Shown: positions 55,221 to 63,949 of the stretch, piece after piece
Layout: every line of letters begins with the position of its first letter
Numbering within the stretch: the stretch's first letter is position 1
Source: Burkholderiales bacterium 67-32
Lineage (GTDB): Bacteria; Pseudomonadota; Gammaproteobacteria; Burkholderiales; Burkholderiaceae_B
Reading direction: 5' to 3'
Length of the DNA: 64,000 nt
Assembly: GCA_001898625.1 (NCBI GenBank)
Contig: MKUP01000028.1
Span: 124,001 to 188,000 of the forward strand
Translations under genes and position numbers: made by a program
Notes under the pieces: generated by a model
Database searches by the model: none
What the model was told of the DNA's origin: nothing
The model's input: the letters and a program-made list of their open reading frames with translations, nothing else

Positions 55221-55239
55221 CCATATCAAGATGATATGG
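55221..55239. promoter_or_regulatory. perfect palindrome, candidate LysR operator
   Basis: CCATATCA-AGA-TGATATGG, 8-bp perfect arms with a 3-nt centre, in the 114-bp divergent region. It contains ATATCA-N3-TGATAT, a T-N11-A type LysR box, at the position expected for an autoregulatory recognition site. Confidence 0.68.
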
Positions 55240-55318
55240 CCTGGAGCGAATTCTGTATTGGATTTCCACCCTGGCGCTCTCTAGCATTGGCCGTCAACGC
55301 GCTGTGGCATGGACGGAC

Positions 55319-56383
55319 ATGGGTGTAGATAACAATTCGATATCGGTTTCGCTGGAACAACTGGAGCGATTCATCGCCGCGGCGCTGCGGCGGGCGGGGC
55401 TGCCCGAGGGCGATGCCGCCACCGTGGCGGGCCTGATGGCACAGGCCGACCTGCAAGGTTCGGACGGCCACGGTGTCATCCGCCTGCCTCAATACATACG
55501 ACGGATCCGGTCGGGCGGCATCAACGTGCGGCCCGACATCCAGGTGGTGGCCGACATGCCGGGCATGGCCATCGTGGACGGCGACAATGGCATGGGCCAC
55601 CTGGTGGTGTCGCGCGCGACCGGAATCGCCATCGACAAAGCCAGGACCCAGGGCGCGGCCTGGGTCGGCACGCGCCGCAGCAACCATGCCGGCCCCGCTT
55701 CGCTGTACTCGGCCATGCCGCTGAGGCACGACATGATCGGCATCTATTTCGCCGTGGGCAACGCCAATCACCTGCCGCCCTGGGGCGGCACCGACATGCT
55801 GCTGTCGACCAATCCCATCTCGGTCGGCGTGCCGGCGGGCGACGAGCCGCCGGTGGTGCTGGACATGGCGACCACGGTCGCGGCCTATGGCAAGGTCAAG
55901 GCCAAGGCCAAGCGCGGCGAGATGATGCCCGAGGGATGGATGATCGACCGCGAGGGCCGGCCGCTGCTCGATCCCACGCGTTCGGACGACGGTTTCCTGA
56001 TGCCCATAGGCGGCCACAAGGGCTACGGCCTGGCCCTGATCGTGGGCCTGCTGGCCGGCACGCTGAACGGCGCCGCGATGGGGCGGGACGTCATCGACTT
56101 CAACAAGGACCACGTCACGCCGACCAATACCGGACAGGCCATACTGGTCCTGAACCTGGCCGCCTTCGGGCCGGTCGGAGGCTTCAAGGAGGCGGTCGAC
56201 CGGCTGGTGGGAGACCTGCGCGGCAGTGCCCGCATGCCCGGTACCGATCGCATCTGGATGCCCGGAGAACAAAGCCACGCGCGCCGCCAGCACTACCGCG
56301 AAACGGGCATTCCCGTTTCCCGCGGTGTGGCGGCCGAACTGGACCAACTGGCCAGGGAACTGGAGATCCCGCCCCTGGCCTAG
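55319..56383 (+). CDS. malate/L-lactate dehydrogenase (Ldh2) family oxidoreductase
   Basis: A 354-residue NAD(P)-dependent 2-hydroxyacid/imino-acid dehydrogenase of the Ldh2 fold, unrelated to ordinary MDH or LDH. DGHGVIRLPQY (residues 49-59), RRSNHAGPA with the catalytic His, MATTVAAYGKV and GGHKGYGL are the family motifs. Members oxidise malate, ureidoglycolate or sulfolactate, or reduce cyclic imines. ATG at 55319 preferred over a GTG at 55304. It leads a three-gene run (Ldh2, Bug, cupin) under likely LysR control. Confidence 0.9.
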   Translation: MGVDNNSISVSLEQLERFIAAALRRAGLPEGDAATVAGLMAQADLQGSDGHGVIRLPQYIRRIRSGGINVRPDIQVVADMPGMAIVDGDNGMGHLVVSRATGIAIDKARTQGAAWVGTRRSNHAGPASLYSAMPLRHDMIGIYFAVGNANHLPPWGGTDMLLSTNPISVGVPAGDEPPVVLDMATTVAAYGKVKAKAKRGEMMPEGWMIDREGRPLLDPTRSDDGFLMPIGGHKGYGLALIVGLLAGTLNGAAMGRDVIDFNKDHVTPTNTGQAILVLNLAAFGPVGGFKEAVDRLVGDLRGSARMPGTDRIWMPGEQSHARRQHYRETGIPVSRGVAAELDQLARELEIPPLA

Positions 56384-56438
56384 CCGACCGCAGATTCGTT
56401 CCCAGACATCACCCGCACAGACGGGGGAGGAGACAGAC

Positions 56439-57410
56439 ATGAAGTCCATCATCGCAAGCATGGGCATGGCGTTGCTGGTCTGCGCGGGCACCCCCGCGCG
56501 GGCCGCCGACACCTATCCCGCCAAGCCCGTCCGCATGGTGATCCCGCTGGCCGCGGGGTCCGCGGTGGACAAGGCGGTCCGGATCGTGGTCCAGAAGATG
56601 TCCGAGGACCTGGGCCAGCCCTTCGTGGTCGAGAACATTCCCGGCTCGTCGGGACTGATCGGCGCGGACAGGGTCGCCAAGGCCGCGCCGGACGGCTACA
56701 CGCTGGGGGGCTTCAACGACAGCATCCTCACCATGATTCCGCACATCTATCCCAACATGCCGTGGCATCCCCTGAAGGACTTCGATCCGGTCTCGCTGGT
56801 GGCGACGGTCGAGTGGGGGTTGGTGGTGCCGGCCGATTCCCCCTACAAGACGGCGGCCGATTTCATCGCCGATGCGCGCGCGAATCCCGGCCGCATCAAC
56901 TACAGCTCGGGCGGCAACGGGAGTCCGCAGCACATCGCGATGGCGCTGTTCGCCCGCAAGGCCGGCCTGGACATCGTGCACGTGCCCTACAAGGGCGCGA
57001 CGCCCGGCGCCGTCGCGGTGGCGGGCAAGGAAGTGCAGGCGGGATTCCAGGGGTTGGGGACGGTGGCGGGGCTGATCCAGGGCGGGAAGGTGAAGCTGCT
57101 CGCGGTGTCCACGAAGGAACCGCTGGCGCAATTCCCCGGGGTGCCGACGGTGGACACCTCCGGCCTGCCCGGATTCTTCTTCGATTCGTGGGCCACGATC
57201 GTCGCGCCGCACGGGACACCCCGGCCCATCGTCGATCGCCTGCACCAGAGCGTGGTGAAGGCCCTCGCAGCGGCCGACGTGAAGGCGCAACTGGCGCCGC
57301 TGGGCATGACGCTGCGCGGCATCGGTCCCGATGAATTCGGGGCCGCCACCCGAAGCAATTTCGACCTGTACCAGCAACTGATCCGCGACGGCAACATCCA
57401 GTCCAACTGA
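56439..57410 (+). CDS. Bug-family (TctC-like) periplasmic solute-binding protein
   Basis: A 323-residue Bug receptor with a clean signal peptide (residues 1-23, ending ARAAD) and mature start TYPAKPVRMVIPLAAGS. VVENIPGSSG, APDGYTLGG, YSSGGNGSPQ and HVPYKGATPG are conserved. GGGGGAGGAG gives a strong ribosome site at 56439; the frame is open 213 bp further upstream, overlapping the Ldh2 gene. It lies 55 bp after Ldh2 and 16 bp before the cupin gene, so it likely imports the hydroxy acid used by the dehydrogenase. Confidence 0.92.
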   Translation: MKSIIASMGMALLVCAGTPARAADTYPAKPVRMVIPLAAGSAVDKAVRIVVQKMSEDLGQPFVVENIPGSSGLIGADRVAKAAPDGYTLGGFNDSILTMIPHIYPNMPWHPLKDFDPVSLVATVEWGLVVPADSPYKTAADFIADARANPGRINYSSGGNGSPQHIAMALFARKAGLDIVHVPYKGATPGAVAVAGKEVQAGFQGLGTVAGLIQGGKVKLLAVSTKEPLAQFPGVPTVDTSGLPGFFFDSWATIVAPHGTPRPIVDRLHQSVVKALAAADVKAQLAPLGMTLRGIGPDEFGAATRSNFDLYQQLIRDGNIQSN

Positions 57411-57426
57411 GGCCAAGGAACCCACG

Positions 57427-57840
57427 ATGAACGTCACGCCATCCCGGGCCGTCCTGCTCAAGGCCGATGAATTGCCCGTCCACGACCGGGGTGGCGGCGC
57501 GCGCACCACGCCGCTGGTCGGCCGCCAGGTCGGCGCCCAGGGCTTCCTGACCGGCTACACCGAATTCGCGGCCGGTGCGCAGATTCCCTTCCACTTCCAC
57601 AACTGCGAAGAAAGCGTCGTGCTGATCGAGGGCGAGGCCATGCTCGACATCGACGGCGAATCCCATCCGCTCAAGGCGCACGACGCCACCTACATTCCGC
57701 CGGGCGTGCCGTACCGTTTCCGCAACCTGTCGGCGACGCGGCCGATGAAGATCCTGTGGATCTACGGCTCGCCGGACGCCACCCGCAGCCTGGTGGAAAC
57801 CGGCGAGACCCGGCCGATCGCGGCCGAGCACGGCAAGTAG
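57427..57840 (+). CDS. cupin-domain protein
   Basis: A 137-residue single-domain cupin. Motif 1 is seen as PFHFHNCEESVVLIEGEAML, with the His-x-His and Glu metal ligands, and motif 2 as PPGVPYRFRNLS, where the usual motif-2 His is replaced by Tyr/Arg. It closes the Ldh2 cluster 16 bp after the Bug gene and converges on the TauD gene with 12 bp between stops. Small cupins of such clusters act as isomerases, dioxygenases or sensors; which applies here is open. Confidence 0.82.
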   Translation: MNVTPSRAVLLKADELPVHDRGGGARTTPLVGRQVGAQGFLTGYTEFAAGAQIPFHFHNCEESVVLIEGEAMLDIDGESHPLKAHDATYIPPGVPYRFRNLSATRPMKILWIYGSPDATRSLVETGETRPIAAEHGK

Positions 57841-57852
57841 CGGCCGGCGGGA

Positions 57853-58737
57853 TCAGGCCGCCGCGCGTGCCTCGGCCGACAGCCGCACCTCCTCGGTGGT
57901 CGCCCGCCGCAGTTCGCGCCGCTGCGCCAGGTCGAAGCGCCGGCCGCGATGCAGGGTGGCGGTGTTGTCCCACATGACCAGGTCGCCCACGCGCCAATGA
58001 TGGCGGTAGACGAACTCGCGCTGGGTCGCGTGTTCGAGCAGGTCGAGCAGCAGCATGCGGCCCTCGGCCACGGTCATGCCCACGACTTCGCAGGCATGGA
58101 TGCCGACGAACAGGATCTTGCGGCCGGAGCGTGGATCGGTCTGCACCAGCGGCCAGCGCACGGCGGGCAGGGCGTCGCGCTGGGCCTGGGTGTACTCGGT
58201 GTCGCCCAGCAGGAAGCGTGAGTGCAGCGCGTAGTGCACGGCCTGGAGATCGCCGATGGCGGCTTTCATGCCGTCAGGCAAATGATCGTAGGCGGCGCGC
58301 AGGTCGGCGAACTCCGTCTGGCCGCCGTCCTGCGGCACCACCACCGCCGACAGCATCGAATACTTGGCCCGCGGGCGCTGGAACGAACTGTCGCTGTGCC
58401 AGAGCTGGTTGGCGATGTTGCCGACGATCTTGGCATGGTCGCGGCCGGCGACCGAACCGTCGACGGTAACGTTCGAGATGTCGGCCAGCTCCGCATGGTC
58501 GAAGCGGTGCGCGCCGCCCTTGACCTTGCGCAGTCCCAGGTCCAGCGGGCCGAAGCCCTGGGCGAAACGGATCTGTTGGTCCTGGTCCAGCGGCTGGTTG
58601 CGGAACACCAGCACGGCGTAGTCGTCCATCGCCTGCTCGATGGTGCGGACGGCGGCCGCATCCAGCGGCCGGGTCAGGTCCAGTCCCGAGGCTTCGGCGA
58701 CGAAGCCGGGGGTCAGGGGCGTGAGTGAAAGTGCCAT
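57853..58737 (-). CDS. TauD/TfdA-family 2-oxoglutarate-dependent dioxygenase
   Basis: A 294-residue Fe(II)/2-oxoglutarate dioxygenase. His114 and Asp116 in LWHSDSSF and distal His263 in TLHRGRRF form the iron triad, with a basic RRELRRATTEE tail for 2-oxoglutarate. This fits the TfdA branch, which oxidatively removes side chains from aryloxyacetates or sulfonates. It is last of an IclR-Bug-TauD minus-strand run, 25 bp after the Bug gene, so an imported acid is probably the substrate. Confidence 0.92.
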   Translation of the reverse strand: MALSLTPLTPGFVAEASGLDLTRPLDAAAVRTIEQAMDDYAVLVFRNQPLDQDQQIRFAQGFGPLDLGLRKVKGGAHRFDHAELADISNVTVDGSVAGRDHAKIVGNIANQLWHSDSSFQRPRAKYSMLSAVVVPQDGGQTEFADLRAAYDHLPDGMKAAIGDLQAVHYALHSRFLLGDTEYTQAQRDALPAVRWPLVQTDPRSGRKILFVGIHACEVVGMTVAEGRMLLLDLLEHATQREFVYRHHWRVGDLVMWDNTATLHRGRRFDLAQRRELRRATTEEVRLSAEARAAA

Positions 58738-58762
58738 GGTGCGAGTCTCTCCTTGTCGGGGT

Positions 58763-59752
58763 TCATTCGATCTTGATGCCGGCGGTCTTGACCACCTTGG
58801 CCCACTTGTCGATCTCCGTATCGATCAGCGCGGCGTATTGCTCGGGTGTCGAACCCACGGGTTCCATGCCCAACTGCTGCATCCGCGCGGCCAGGTCCGG
58901 CGCCTTCACGATGCGGCCGATGTCCGCGCCCACGCGCCGCCGCAGGTCGGCGGGCACCCCCGCGGGTTCGACGATGCCTATGGTGCTCATGGCCGCGAAT
59001 CCCGGCACGGTCTCGGCGATCAGGGGGATGTCGGGGTGGCTGGCGGCCCGCTTGGGGCTGGCGAGCGCGATCAGCTTGAGCCGCTTGTCCTCGACGTAGG
59101 GCATGGCCGAGAACATCACGTCGAACAGCAGCGGCACGCGGCCGCCCACCACGTCCTGCTGCGCCGGGCTGCTGCCCTTGTACGGCACGTGCACCAGTTC
59201 GATGCCCGCCATGTGGGCCAGCAATTCGCCGGCCAGGTGCGTGCCCGTGCCCACGCCGGGCGTGGCGTAGCTCAGCTTGCCCGGGTTCTTCCGCGCATAG
59301 GCGATCAGCTCGGGCACGGTGTCGACCGGCAGCGAGGGATGCGCGAACAGGCCGAAGTGCGTCAGCGCGACCTGCGAGACGGCGGCCAGGTCCTTGCGCG
59401 TGTCGTAGGGCAGCGAGGGCTGCACGCTGGGGTTGATCATCAGCGCGCTGATGGCCATGCCCAGCGTGTAACCGTCGGCGGGCGCCTTGGCGACCGTGTT
59501 GGTGCCGGTGATGGTGCCGCCACCCGGTTTGTAGTCGACCACGACCGGCTGCTGCCAGGCGGCCTGCATCTTCTCGGCCAGCATGCGGGCGATCGTGTCG
59601 GTGGGGCCACCCGGCGCGAACGGCACGATGAGCTTGACGGGGCGGTTGGGCCAGGCCTCGCCCTGCGCGGCCGAGAGGCGGGGCGCGGCCGCGGCGGCGA
59701 GCAGGGCGGCCAGCGCGGTGCGCCGCCCCGGGTGGGAAGGAAAGTCGGACAT
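58763..59752 (-). CDS. Bug-family (TctC-like) periplasmic solute-binding protein
   Basis: A 329-residue Bug receptor. Its N-terminus (MSDFPSHPGRRTALAALLAA) resembles a Tat signal, and the mature part starts near EAWPNRPVKLIVPFAPGGPTD. VVVDYKPGGG, APADGYTLGM, YATPGVGTG and HVPYKGSSPA are conserved. AAGGAGA lies seven bases before the ATG. It sits between the IclR gene (42-bp gap) and the TauD gene. Confidence 0.92.
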   Translation of the reverse strand: MSDFPSHPGRRTALAALLAAAAAPRLSAAQGEAWPNRPVKLIVPFAPGGPTDTIARMLAEKMQAAWQQPVVVDYKPGGGTITGTNTVAKAPADGYTLGMAISALMINPSVQPSLPYDTRKDLAAVSQVALTHFGLFAHPSLPVDTVPELIAYARKNPGKLSYATPGVGTGTHLAGELLAHMAGIELVHVPYKGSSPAQQDVVGGRVPLLFDVMFSAMPYVEDKRLKLIALASPKRAASHPDIPLIAETVPGFAAMSTIGIVEPAGVPADLRRRVGADIGRIVKAPDLAARMQQLGMEPVGSTPEQYAALIDTEIDKWAKVVKTAGIKIE

Positions 59753-59794
59753 GCGTGTCTCCTTGTGTTTTCTGGTTGTGGATGGGCGATGGCC

Positions 59795-60628
59795 TTACGC
59801 GGACGAGGCGGCCATTCGTTTGCGTGGAACGGGTGGCGCGGCGGCCGTCAGCGCGGGGCCGCAGATGCCGCCGATCTCGTCGGCGAAGTCGGCCGCCGCG
59901 CGCAGCAGCCGCGGAATGACGAGGTCGTGCAGTTTGTCGGGCGTGATCAGGAACGAGGGGCCGCCGCAGTTGATCGCGAAGACTTCGCCGCTGGGCGCCC
60001 GCACCGGCGTGGCGACGGCATTGATCTGCGCATGCCATTCGCCCTGCGAGGCCGCGTAGCCCAGCCGGCGCGCCTTGCGCAGCGCGGCGTCCAGGCGCGA
60101 GGCGGTCACCGTGCTGCCGGCGGCCAGTGTGTCGGCGCCGACGGTGGCGCAGGTCAGCGGATCCACGCCCGCCAGCCAGGCCCGCCCCAGCGCCGAACTC
60201 GCCAGCGACATGCGGGTGCCGACGTCGGCACCCAGGAAGGCGACGGCCGACCGGGCGCGCGCCGCCTCGACCACCAGGATGTCGGTGCCGTCGCGCAGGC
60301 CCAGGAAGGCCGAGGCGCCGCAGGTCTCGGCCAGCGCCACGAGGTGCGGCCGCGCCAGGCGGCGGGCGTCGATCGCGCCCAGGAAGGATTGAGCCAGGCG
60401 CACCACGCCGGCGGCGAGTTCGTATTTGTCGGAGTCCGGACAGGGGCGCAACTGGCCCAGCGCGACCAGTGTGGAGATCAGTCGGTAGGCGGTGGGGCGG
60501 GGAATGCCGGTGGCCTCGGCGATGTCGCCGTTGCCCAGTGGTCCCGGGGCGCGGGCGAAGCAGTCGAGCACGGCGAATCCGCGTTCCAGGGCGGTGACAT
60601 TGGCGGGCGGCTTGGTGCGGCGGCGCAT
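59795..60628 (-). CDS. IclR-family transcriptional regulator
   Basis: A 277-residue IclR regulator: helix-turn-helix GDIAEATGIPRPTAYRLISTL near residues 34-54 and a GAF-like effector domain with SALGRAWLAG and NAVATPVRAPSG. First gene of the minus-strand run with the Bug and TauD genes, so it probably represses or activates them in response to the imported acid. Its upstream region has a direct repeat (ACCATTTYCA) and a 7-bp inverted repeat. Confidence 0.92.
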   Translation of the reverse strand: MRRRTKPPANVTALERGFAVLDCFARAPGPLGNGDIAEATGIPRPTAYRLISTLVALGQLRPCPDSDKYELAAGVVRLAQSFLGAIDARRLARPHLVALAETCGASAFLGLRDGTDILVVEAARARSAVAFLGADVGTRMSLASSALGRAWLAGVDPLTCATVGADTLAAGSTVTASRLDAALRKARRLGYAASQGEWHAQINAVATPVRAPSGEVFAINCGGPSFLITPDKLHDLVIPRLLRAAADFADEIGGICGPALTAAAPPVPRKRMAASSA

Positions 60629-60707
60629 GGCGTGAGCGATATCCGGGTGGGCGGCCCGGGATGGCCGCCGTCGGAAATCACTCTAGGATCGCCGCCAGTC
60701 GAAAACA

Positions 60708-60746
60708 ACCATTTCCAAAAACCATTTTCATTTTTCCGCTTTTGGA
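60708..60746. promoter_or_regulatory. repeat cluster upstream of IclR gene
   Basis: ACCATTTCCA (60708-60717) and ACCATTTTCA (60721-60730) are direct repeats 13 bp apart; TCCAAAA (60714-60720) and TTTTGGA (60740-60746) form a perfect 7-bp inverted repeat. They lie 80-118 bp upstream of the IclR start in an otherwise empty 133-bp gap and may be its operator. Confidence 0.4.
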
Positions 60747-60761
60747 TGCGGAGCGGGCCCC

Positions 60762-61697
60762 TCAGGCCGGCGGCTCGGTGCTCAGCAGCGCCTCCTCGAT
60801 CGCGGCGGGCGTGAGGTCCGGCGCCAGCTTGCCGACGAACTCGTACAGGTGGCGCGGCCAGTACGCGCCGCGCCGGGCCAGCGCGTAGACGATGCTGGTC
60901 GGGAACAGGTGGTCCACCGGGCGGGCGTCGAGCTTGCGGTCGCGCGTGCGGGAGTAGGCGATCAGCGGGATCACGGCCAGGCCCACGCCGGTGGCGGCAT
61001 AGCTCTTCATGATTTCCACGTCGGTGCCGCGCATGGCGATCTTGGGCGACAGGCCGGCGGCGGCGAAGGCTTCATTCACCCGCCGGCCGATGGCGTGCTG
61101 TTCGCTGTAGGTGATGAGCGGGTGGCGGGCGATGGCTTCCAGTGTCAAGGGCGAGGCCTCGAATACCGGGTGGCCACGTTCGCCGATCAGCACGTGCTTG
61201 AGCTTGTAGCAGGGAATGGTGGCCAGCGAGGGCGGCAGGATCTGCGGCGTGGTGGACAGGCCCAGATCGACCTCGCCGGTGGCGACCAGGTCGGCGATTT
61301 CGGACGGCGTGGCCTGGACCAGGTGCAGGCCTACGCCCGGATGGCGCCGGGTGAATCCCGGCACGATGTCCTGCAGCGCATAGCGCGCGTGCGTATGCGT
61401 GGTGGCGATGGCCAGCCGGCCGCCGGCCTCGCGCCGGTGGTCGGCCACGATCAGCGAGATGTCGTCGGTCGCTGCCAGGATGCCGCGCATGCATTGCAGC
61501 ACCTGCCGGCCGACGTCGGTCAGCCCCAGGATGCGGCTCTTGGCGCGTATCAACAGTGCGACGCCCAGGCTGTCCTCCAGTTGGCCGACCTGTTTGCTGA
61601 CGGCCGACTGGGTGGTGTGCAGGGCTCGCGCCGCCCGCGACACGCTCATGTCATGGTCGACGACGGCGCAGAAGGCCCGGATCTGCTGGAGTTTCAT
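60762..61697 (-). CDS. LysR-family regulator, CysB/Cbl-like
   Basis: A 311-residue LysR regulator opening MKLQQIRAFCAVVDHDMSVSR. TTHTHARYALQDIVPGF and GDLGLSTTPQI-type strands are the markers of the CysB/Cbl group, which sense sulfur metabolites such as O-acetylserine, sulfate or thiosulfate. ATG at 61697; the frame extends to 61724 without ribosome site. It is divergent from a MaoC/CaiB operon rather than sulfur genes, so the effector may differ here. Two palindromes lie in the shared promoter. Confidence 0.9.
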   Translation of the reverse strand: MKLQQIRAFCAVVDHDMSVSRAARALHTTQSAVSKQVGQLEDSLGVALLIRAKSRILGLTDVGRQVLQCMRGILAATDDISLIVADHRREAGGRLAIATTHTHARYALQDIVPGFTRRHPGVGLHLVQATPSEIADLVATGEVDLGLSTTPQILPPSLATIPCYKLKHVLIGERGHPVFEASPLTLEAIARHPLITYSEQHAIGRRVNEAFAAAGLSPKIAMRGTDVEIMKSYAATGVGLAVIPLIAYSRTRDRKLDARPVDHLFPTSIVYALARRGAYWPRHLYEFVGKLAPDLTPAAIEEALLSTEPPA

Positions 61698-61702
61698 CGG
61701 GG

Positions 61703-61731
61703 TATTCCAGGAATACGTTTCCAAAATGGAA
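61703..61731. promoter_or_regulatory. two palindromes in LysR/MaoC divergent promoter
   Basis: TATTCC-A-GGAATA (61703-61715) and TTCCA-AAA-TGGAA (61719-61731) both carry the TTCC/GGAA half-site and lie 16 bp apart centre to centre, just upstream of the LysR start. They are candidate sites for that regulator. Confidence 0.5.
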
Positions 61732-61817
61732 TAGACATCCGCAATTTATCATTTCTCGGAAACAAGGGGCGGGTCTACGATGGGCCCCGTACAAGAGAAC
61801 TCCAGCGAGACACCATC

Positions 61818-62705
61818 GTGACCTCCGACACCACGCCCGCGGCACTCGACGCGTTGCAAGCCTGGGTGGGCCGCAGCGAGACGAACGCCGACGTCGTCAC
61901 CTCCCAACTGGCCGAACGCCTGTCGGCCACCATTGAATCCACGCGCGGCGCCGCCTTCGCCCGCGGCGCCGAATTCCCGCAGATGTGGTACAGCGTGCTT
62001 TTCCCGCGCGTCGTGCCGCGCTCCCAGCTCGGCCGCGACGGCCACCCGGCGCTGGGCGATTTCCTGCCGCCCGTGCCGCTGCCCAAGCGCATGTTCGCCG
62101 GCAAGCGCATCGAGTTCGTCGCCCCCATCCGCATCGGCGACGAGCTGGAGCGGGTATCCACCATCGCCTCGATCACGCCCAAGCAGGGCAGTTCGGGGCC
62201 GCTGGTGTTCGTGACCGTGCGCCACGTCGTCAGCAACGCCGCCGGCACCGTGGTGATCGAGGAGCAGGACGTCGTCTATCGCGACAGCACCCTGGCCAAG
62301 GACGGCGGCGCGGCCAAGGCTGTCGCCGCGCCCGCCTTCGAGGCCCTGCACCGGTCCGGCACCATCGTGGCCGATGCCGTGATGATCTTCCGCTACAGCG
62401 CCCTGTGCTTCAACGGCCACCGCATCCACTACGACCAGCCCTACGCCACGCAGGTGGAAGGCTATCCCGGCCTGGTGGTCAACGGCGGCCTGGGGGCGCT
62501 GTGCGCCGCCGAGCATCTGCACGAGGCCTGGGGCGGCGCGCGCCTGTCGCGACTGACCACCCGCAATACCTCGCCGCTGTTCGAGGGCGTGCCCTTCCGC
62601 ATCGAGAGCCGCGTGGGCGCGGAGCCCGGCGCGATCGAGTTCCGCGTCGTGACCGAGGCGGGCAAGACCACGCTGCAAGGCTCGGCCACGAAGGAGGCGG
62701 CATGA
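61818..62705 (+). CDS. MaoC-like/FAS1-type dehydratase (mesaconyl- or itaconyl-CoA hydratase-like)
   Basis: A 295-residue double hot-dog-fold hydratase. The N-terminal hot dog ends around PVPLPKRMFAGKRIEF, and the C-terminal one carries RYSALCFNGHRIHYDQPYA, the hydratase-2 motif with Asp/His replaced as in HTD2/mesaconyl-CoA hydratase proteins. GTG at 61818 is chosen as the only start near the promoter. It overlaps the CoA transferase by 4 bp (ATGA). Such pairs activate a branched dicarboxylic acid and hydrate it to a citramalyl-type CoA ester. Confidence 0.85.
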   Translation: MTSDTTPAALDALQAWVGRSETNADVVTSQLAERLSATIESTRGAAFARGAEFPQMWYSVLFPRVVPRSQLGRDGHPALGDFLPPVPLPKRMFAGKRIEFVAPIRIGDELERVSTIASITPKQGSSGPLVFVTVRHVVSNAAGTVVIEEQDVVYRDSTLAKDGGAAKAVAAPAFEALHRSGTIVADAVMIFRYSALCFNGHRIHYDQPYATQVEGYPGLVVNGGLGALCAAEHLHEAWGGARLSRLTTRNTSPLFEGVPFRIESRVGAEPGAIEFRVVTEAGKTTLQGSATKEAA

Positions 62706-63949
62706 TGGCCTCCGTTTCCCCGCAAGCGGGGCATGCGCCGCTGGAAGGCCTGCGCATCGTCGACCTGACGCAGGTGGTGGTGGGGCCCTATGCGACGCAG
62801 TTCCTCGCGGACTTCGGCGCCGAGGTCATCAAGATCGAGCATCCCTCGGGCGATCTGGCGCGCTGGATAGGCGGGCGTTCTCCCACGCCCGGCATGGCGG
62901 CGAAATACCTGCACCTGAACCGCAACAAGAAGAGCCTGGCGCTGGACCTGAAGAAGCCCGGCGCGCTCGATGCCCTGAAGAAGCTGATCGCGTCGGCCGA
63001 CGTGGTGGTGCACAACATGCGGCCGCCGGCGGCGGCGCGCCTGGGGCTGTCGGCCGAGGACCTGATCCGGATCAAGCCCGACCTGATCTATTGCAGCGTG
63101 GTGGGTTTCGGCCAGGAAGGGCGTTATCGCGACAAGCCGGCCTACGATTCCATCATCCAGGGCGCCTCGGGCCTGGCGGCGATCAACAACGGCGGCGACG
63201 GCCAGCCGCGCTTCGTGCCCATGGTCATCGCCGACCGCACCGTTGGCGTGATGGTGGCCAACAGCATCCTGATGGCGGTGGTGCAGCGGCTGCGGCACGG
63301 CGGCCCCCAGGTGGTGGAGGTGCCCATGTTCGAGAGCATGACCGCCTTCGTGCTGGCCGAGCACATGTTCCTGAAGACCTTCGATCCGCCGCTGGGCGCC
63401 ACCGGCGACTCGCGCCTGCTGGACCCCAACTCGCGGCCCGTGCGCACCGCCGACGGCTATCTGTGCGTGACCGCCAACACCGACGCGCAGGTGTTCGCGA
63501 TGTTCGACGCGATGGGCCGGCCCGAGTTGCGGACCGATCCGCGCTTCGCCGAGAAGCGCGCCCGCTTCGAGAACATCGGCGAGATGTTCCGCATCCGCAA
63601 CGAGGTGTTCGCGACGCGGACCACGGCCGAGTGGCTGGAGATCCTGGAAGCCGCCGACATCCCCGCGATGCCGCTGCACACGCTGGATTCGGTGCTGGAC
63701 GATCCGCACCTGGCCGACACCGGGCTGTTCCAGAAGATCGAGCACCCCACCGAAGGCACGATCACCAATCTGCGCAATCCGGTCCGCTTCTCGACCTACG
63801 AACCGGCGCTCAAGTGGCCCGCGCCGCATATCGGCGAGCACAGCATCGAACTGCTGCGCGACGCCGGACTGGGCGACGAGGACATCCAGGCCATGGTGGC
63901 GAGCGGCGCGACGGTCGACCATGCCGCCGCCCAGGAGGCAGCACGATGA
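62702..63949 (+). CDS. CaiB/BaiF-family (class III) CoA transferase
   Basis: A 415-residue family III CoA transferase: VDLTQVVVGPYATQFLADF, VIKIEHPSGDLARW, SLALDLKKPG and catalytic Asp149 in KPAYDSIIQGASG. It starts with tandem ATG codons, the first overlapping the hydratase stop, and its own stop overlaps the next start by 4 bp. The unbroken overlaps show a tightly coupled operon. Succinyl-CoA:itaconate/mesaconate-type CoA transfer is the most likely role given the hydratase partner. Confidence 0.92.
   Translation: MMASVSPQAGHAPLEGLRIVDLTQVVVGPYATQFLADFGAEVIKIEHPSGDLARWIGGRSPTPGMAAKYLHLNRNKKSLALDLKKPGALDALKKLIASADVVVHNMRPPAAARLGLSAEDLIRIKPDLIYCSVVGFGQEGRYRDKPAYDSIIQGASGLAAINNGGDGQPRFVPMVIADRTVGVMVANSILMAVVQRLRHGGPQVVEVPMFESMTAFVLAEHMFLKTFDPPLGATGDSRLLDPNSRPVRTADGYLCVTANTDAQVFAMFDAMGRPELRTDPRFAEKRARFENIGEMFRIRNEVFATRTTAEWLEILEAADIPAMPLHTLDSVLDDPHLADTGLFQKIEHPTEGTITNLRNPVRFSTYEPALKWPAPHIGEHSIELLRDAGLGDEDIQAMVASGATVDHAAAQEAAR

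Noticed and set aside
58640-60814. 724-codon plus-strand frame across TauD, Bug and IclR genes
   Set aside because: It spans three well-supported minus-strand genes and shows no recognisable protein features.
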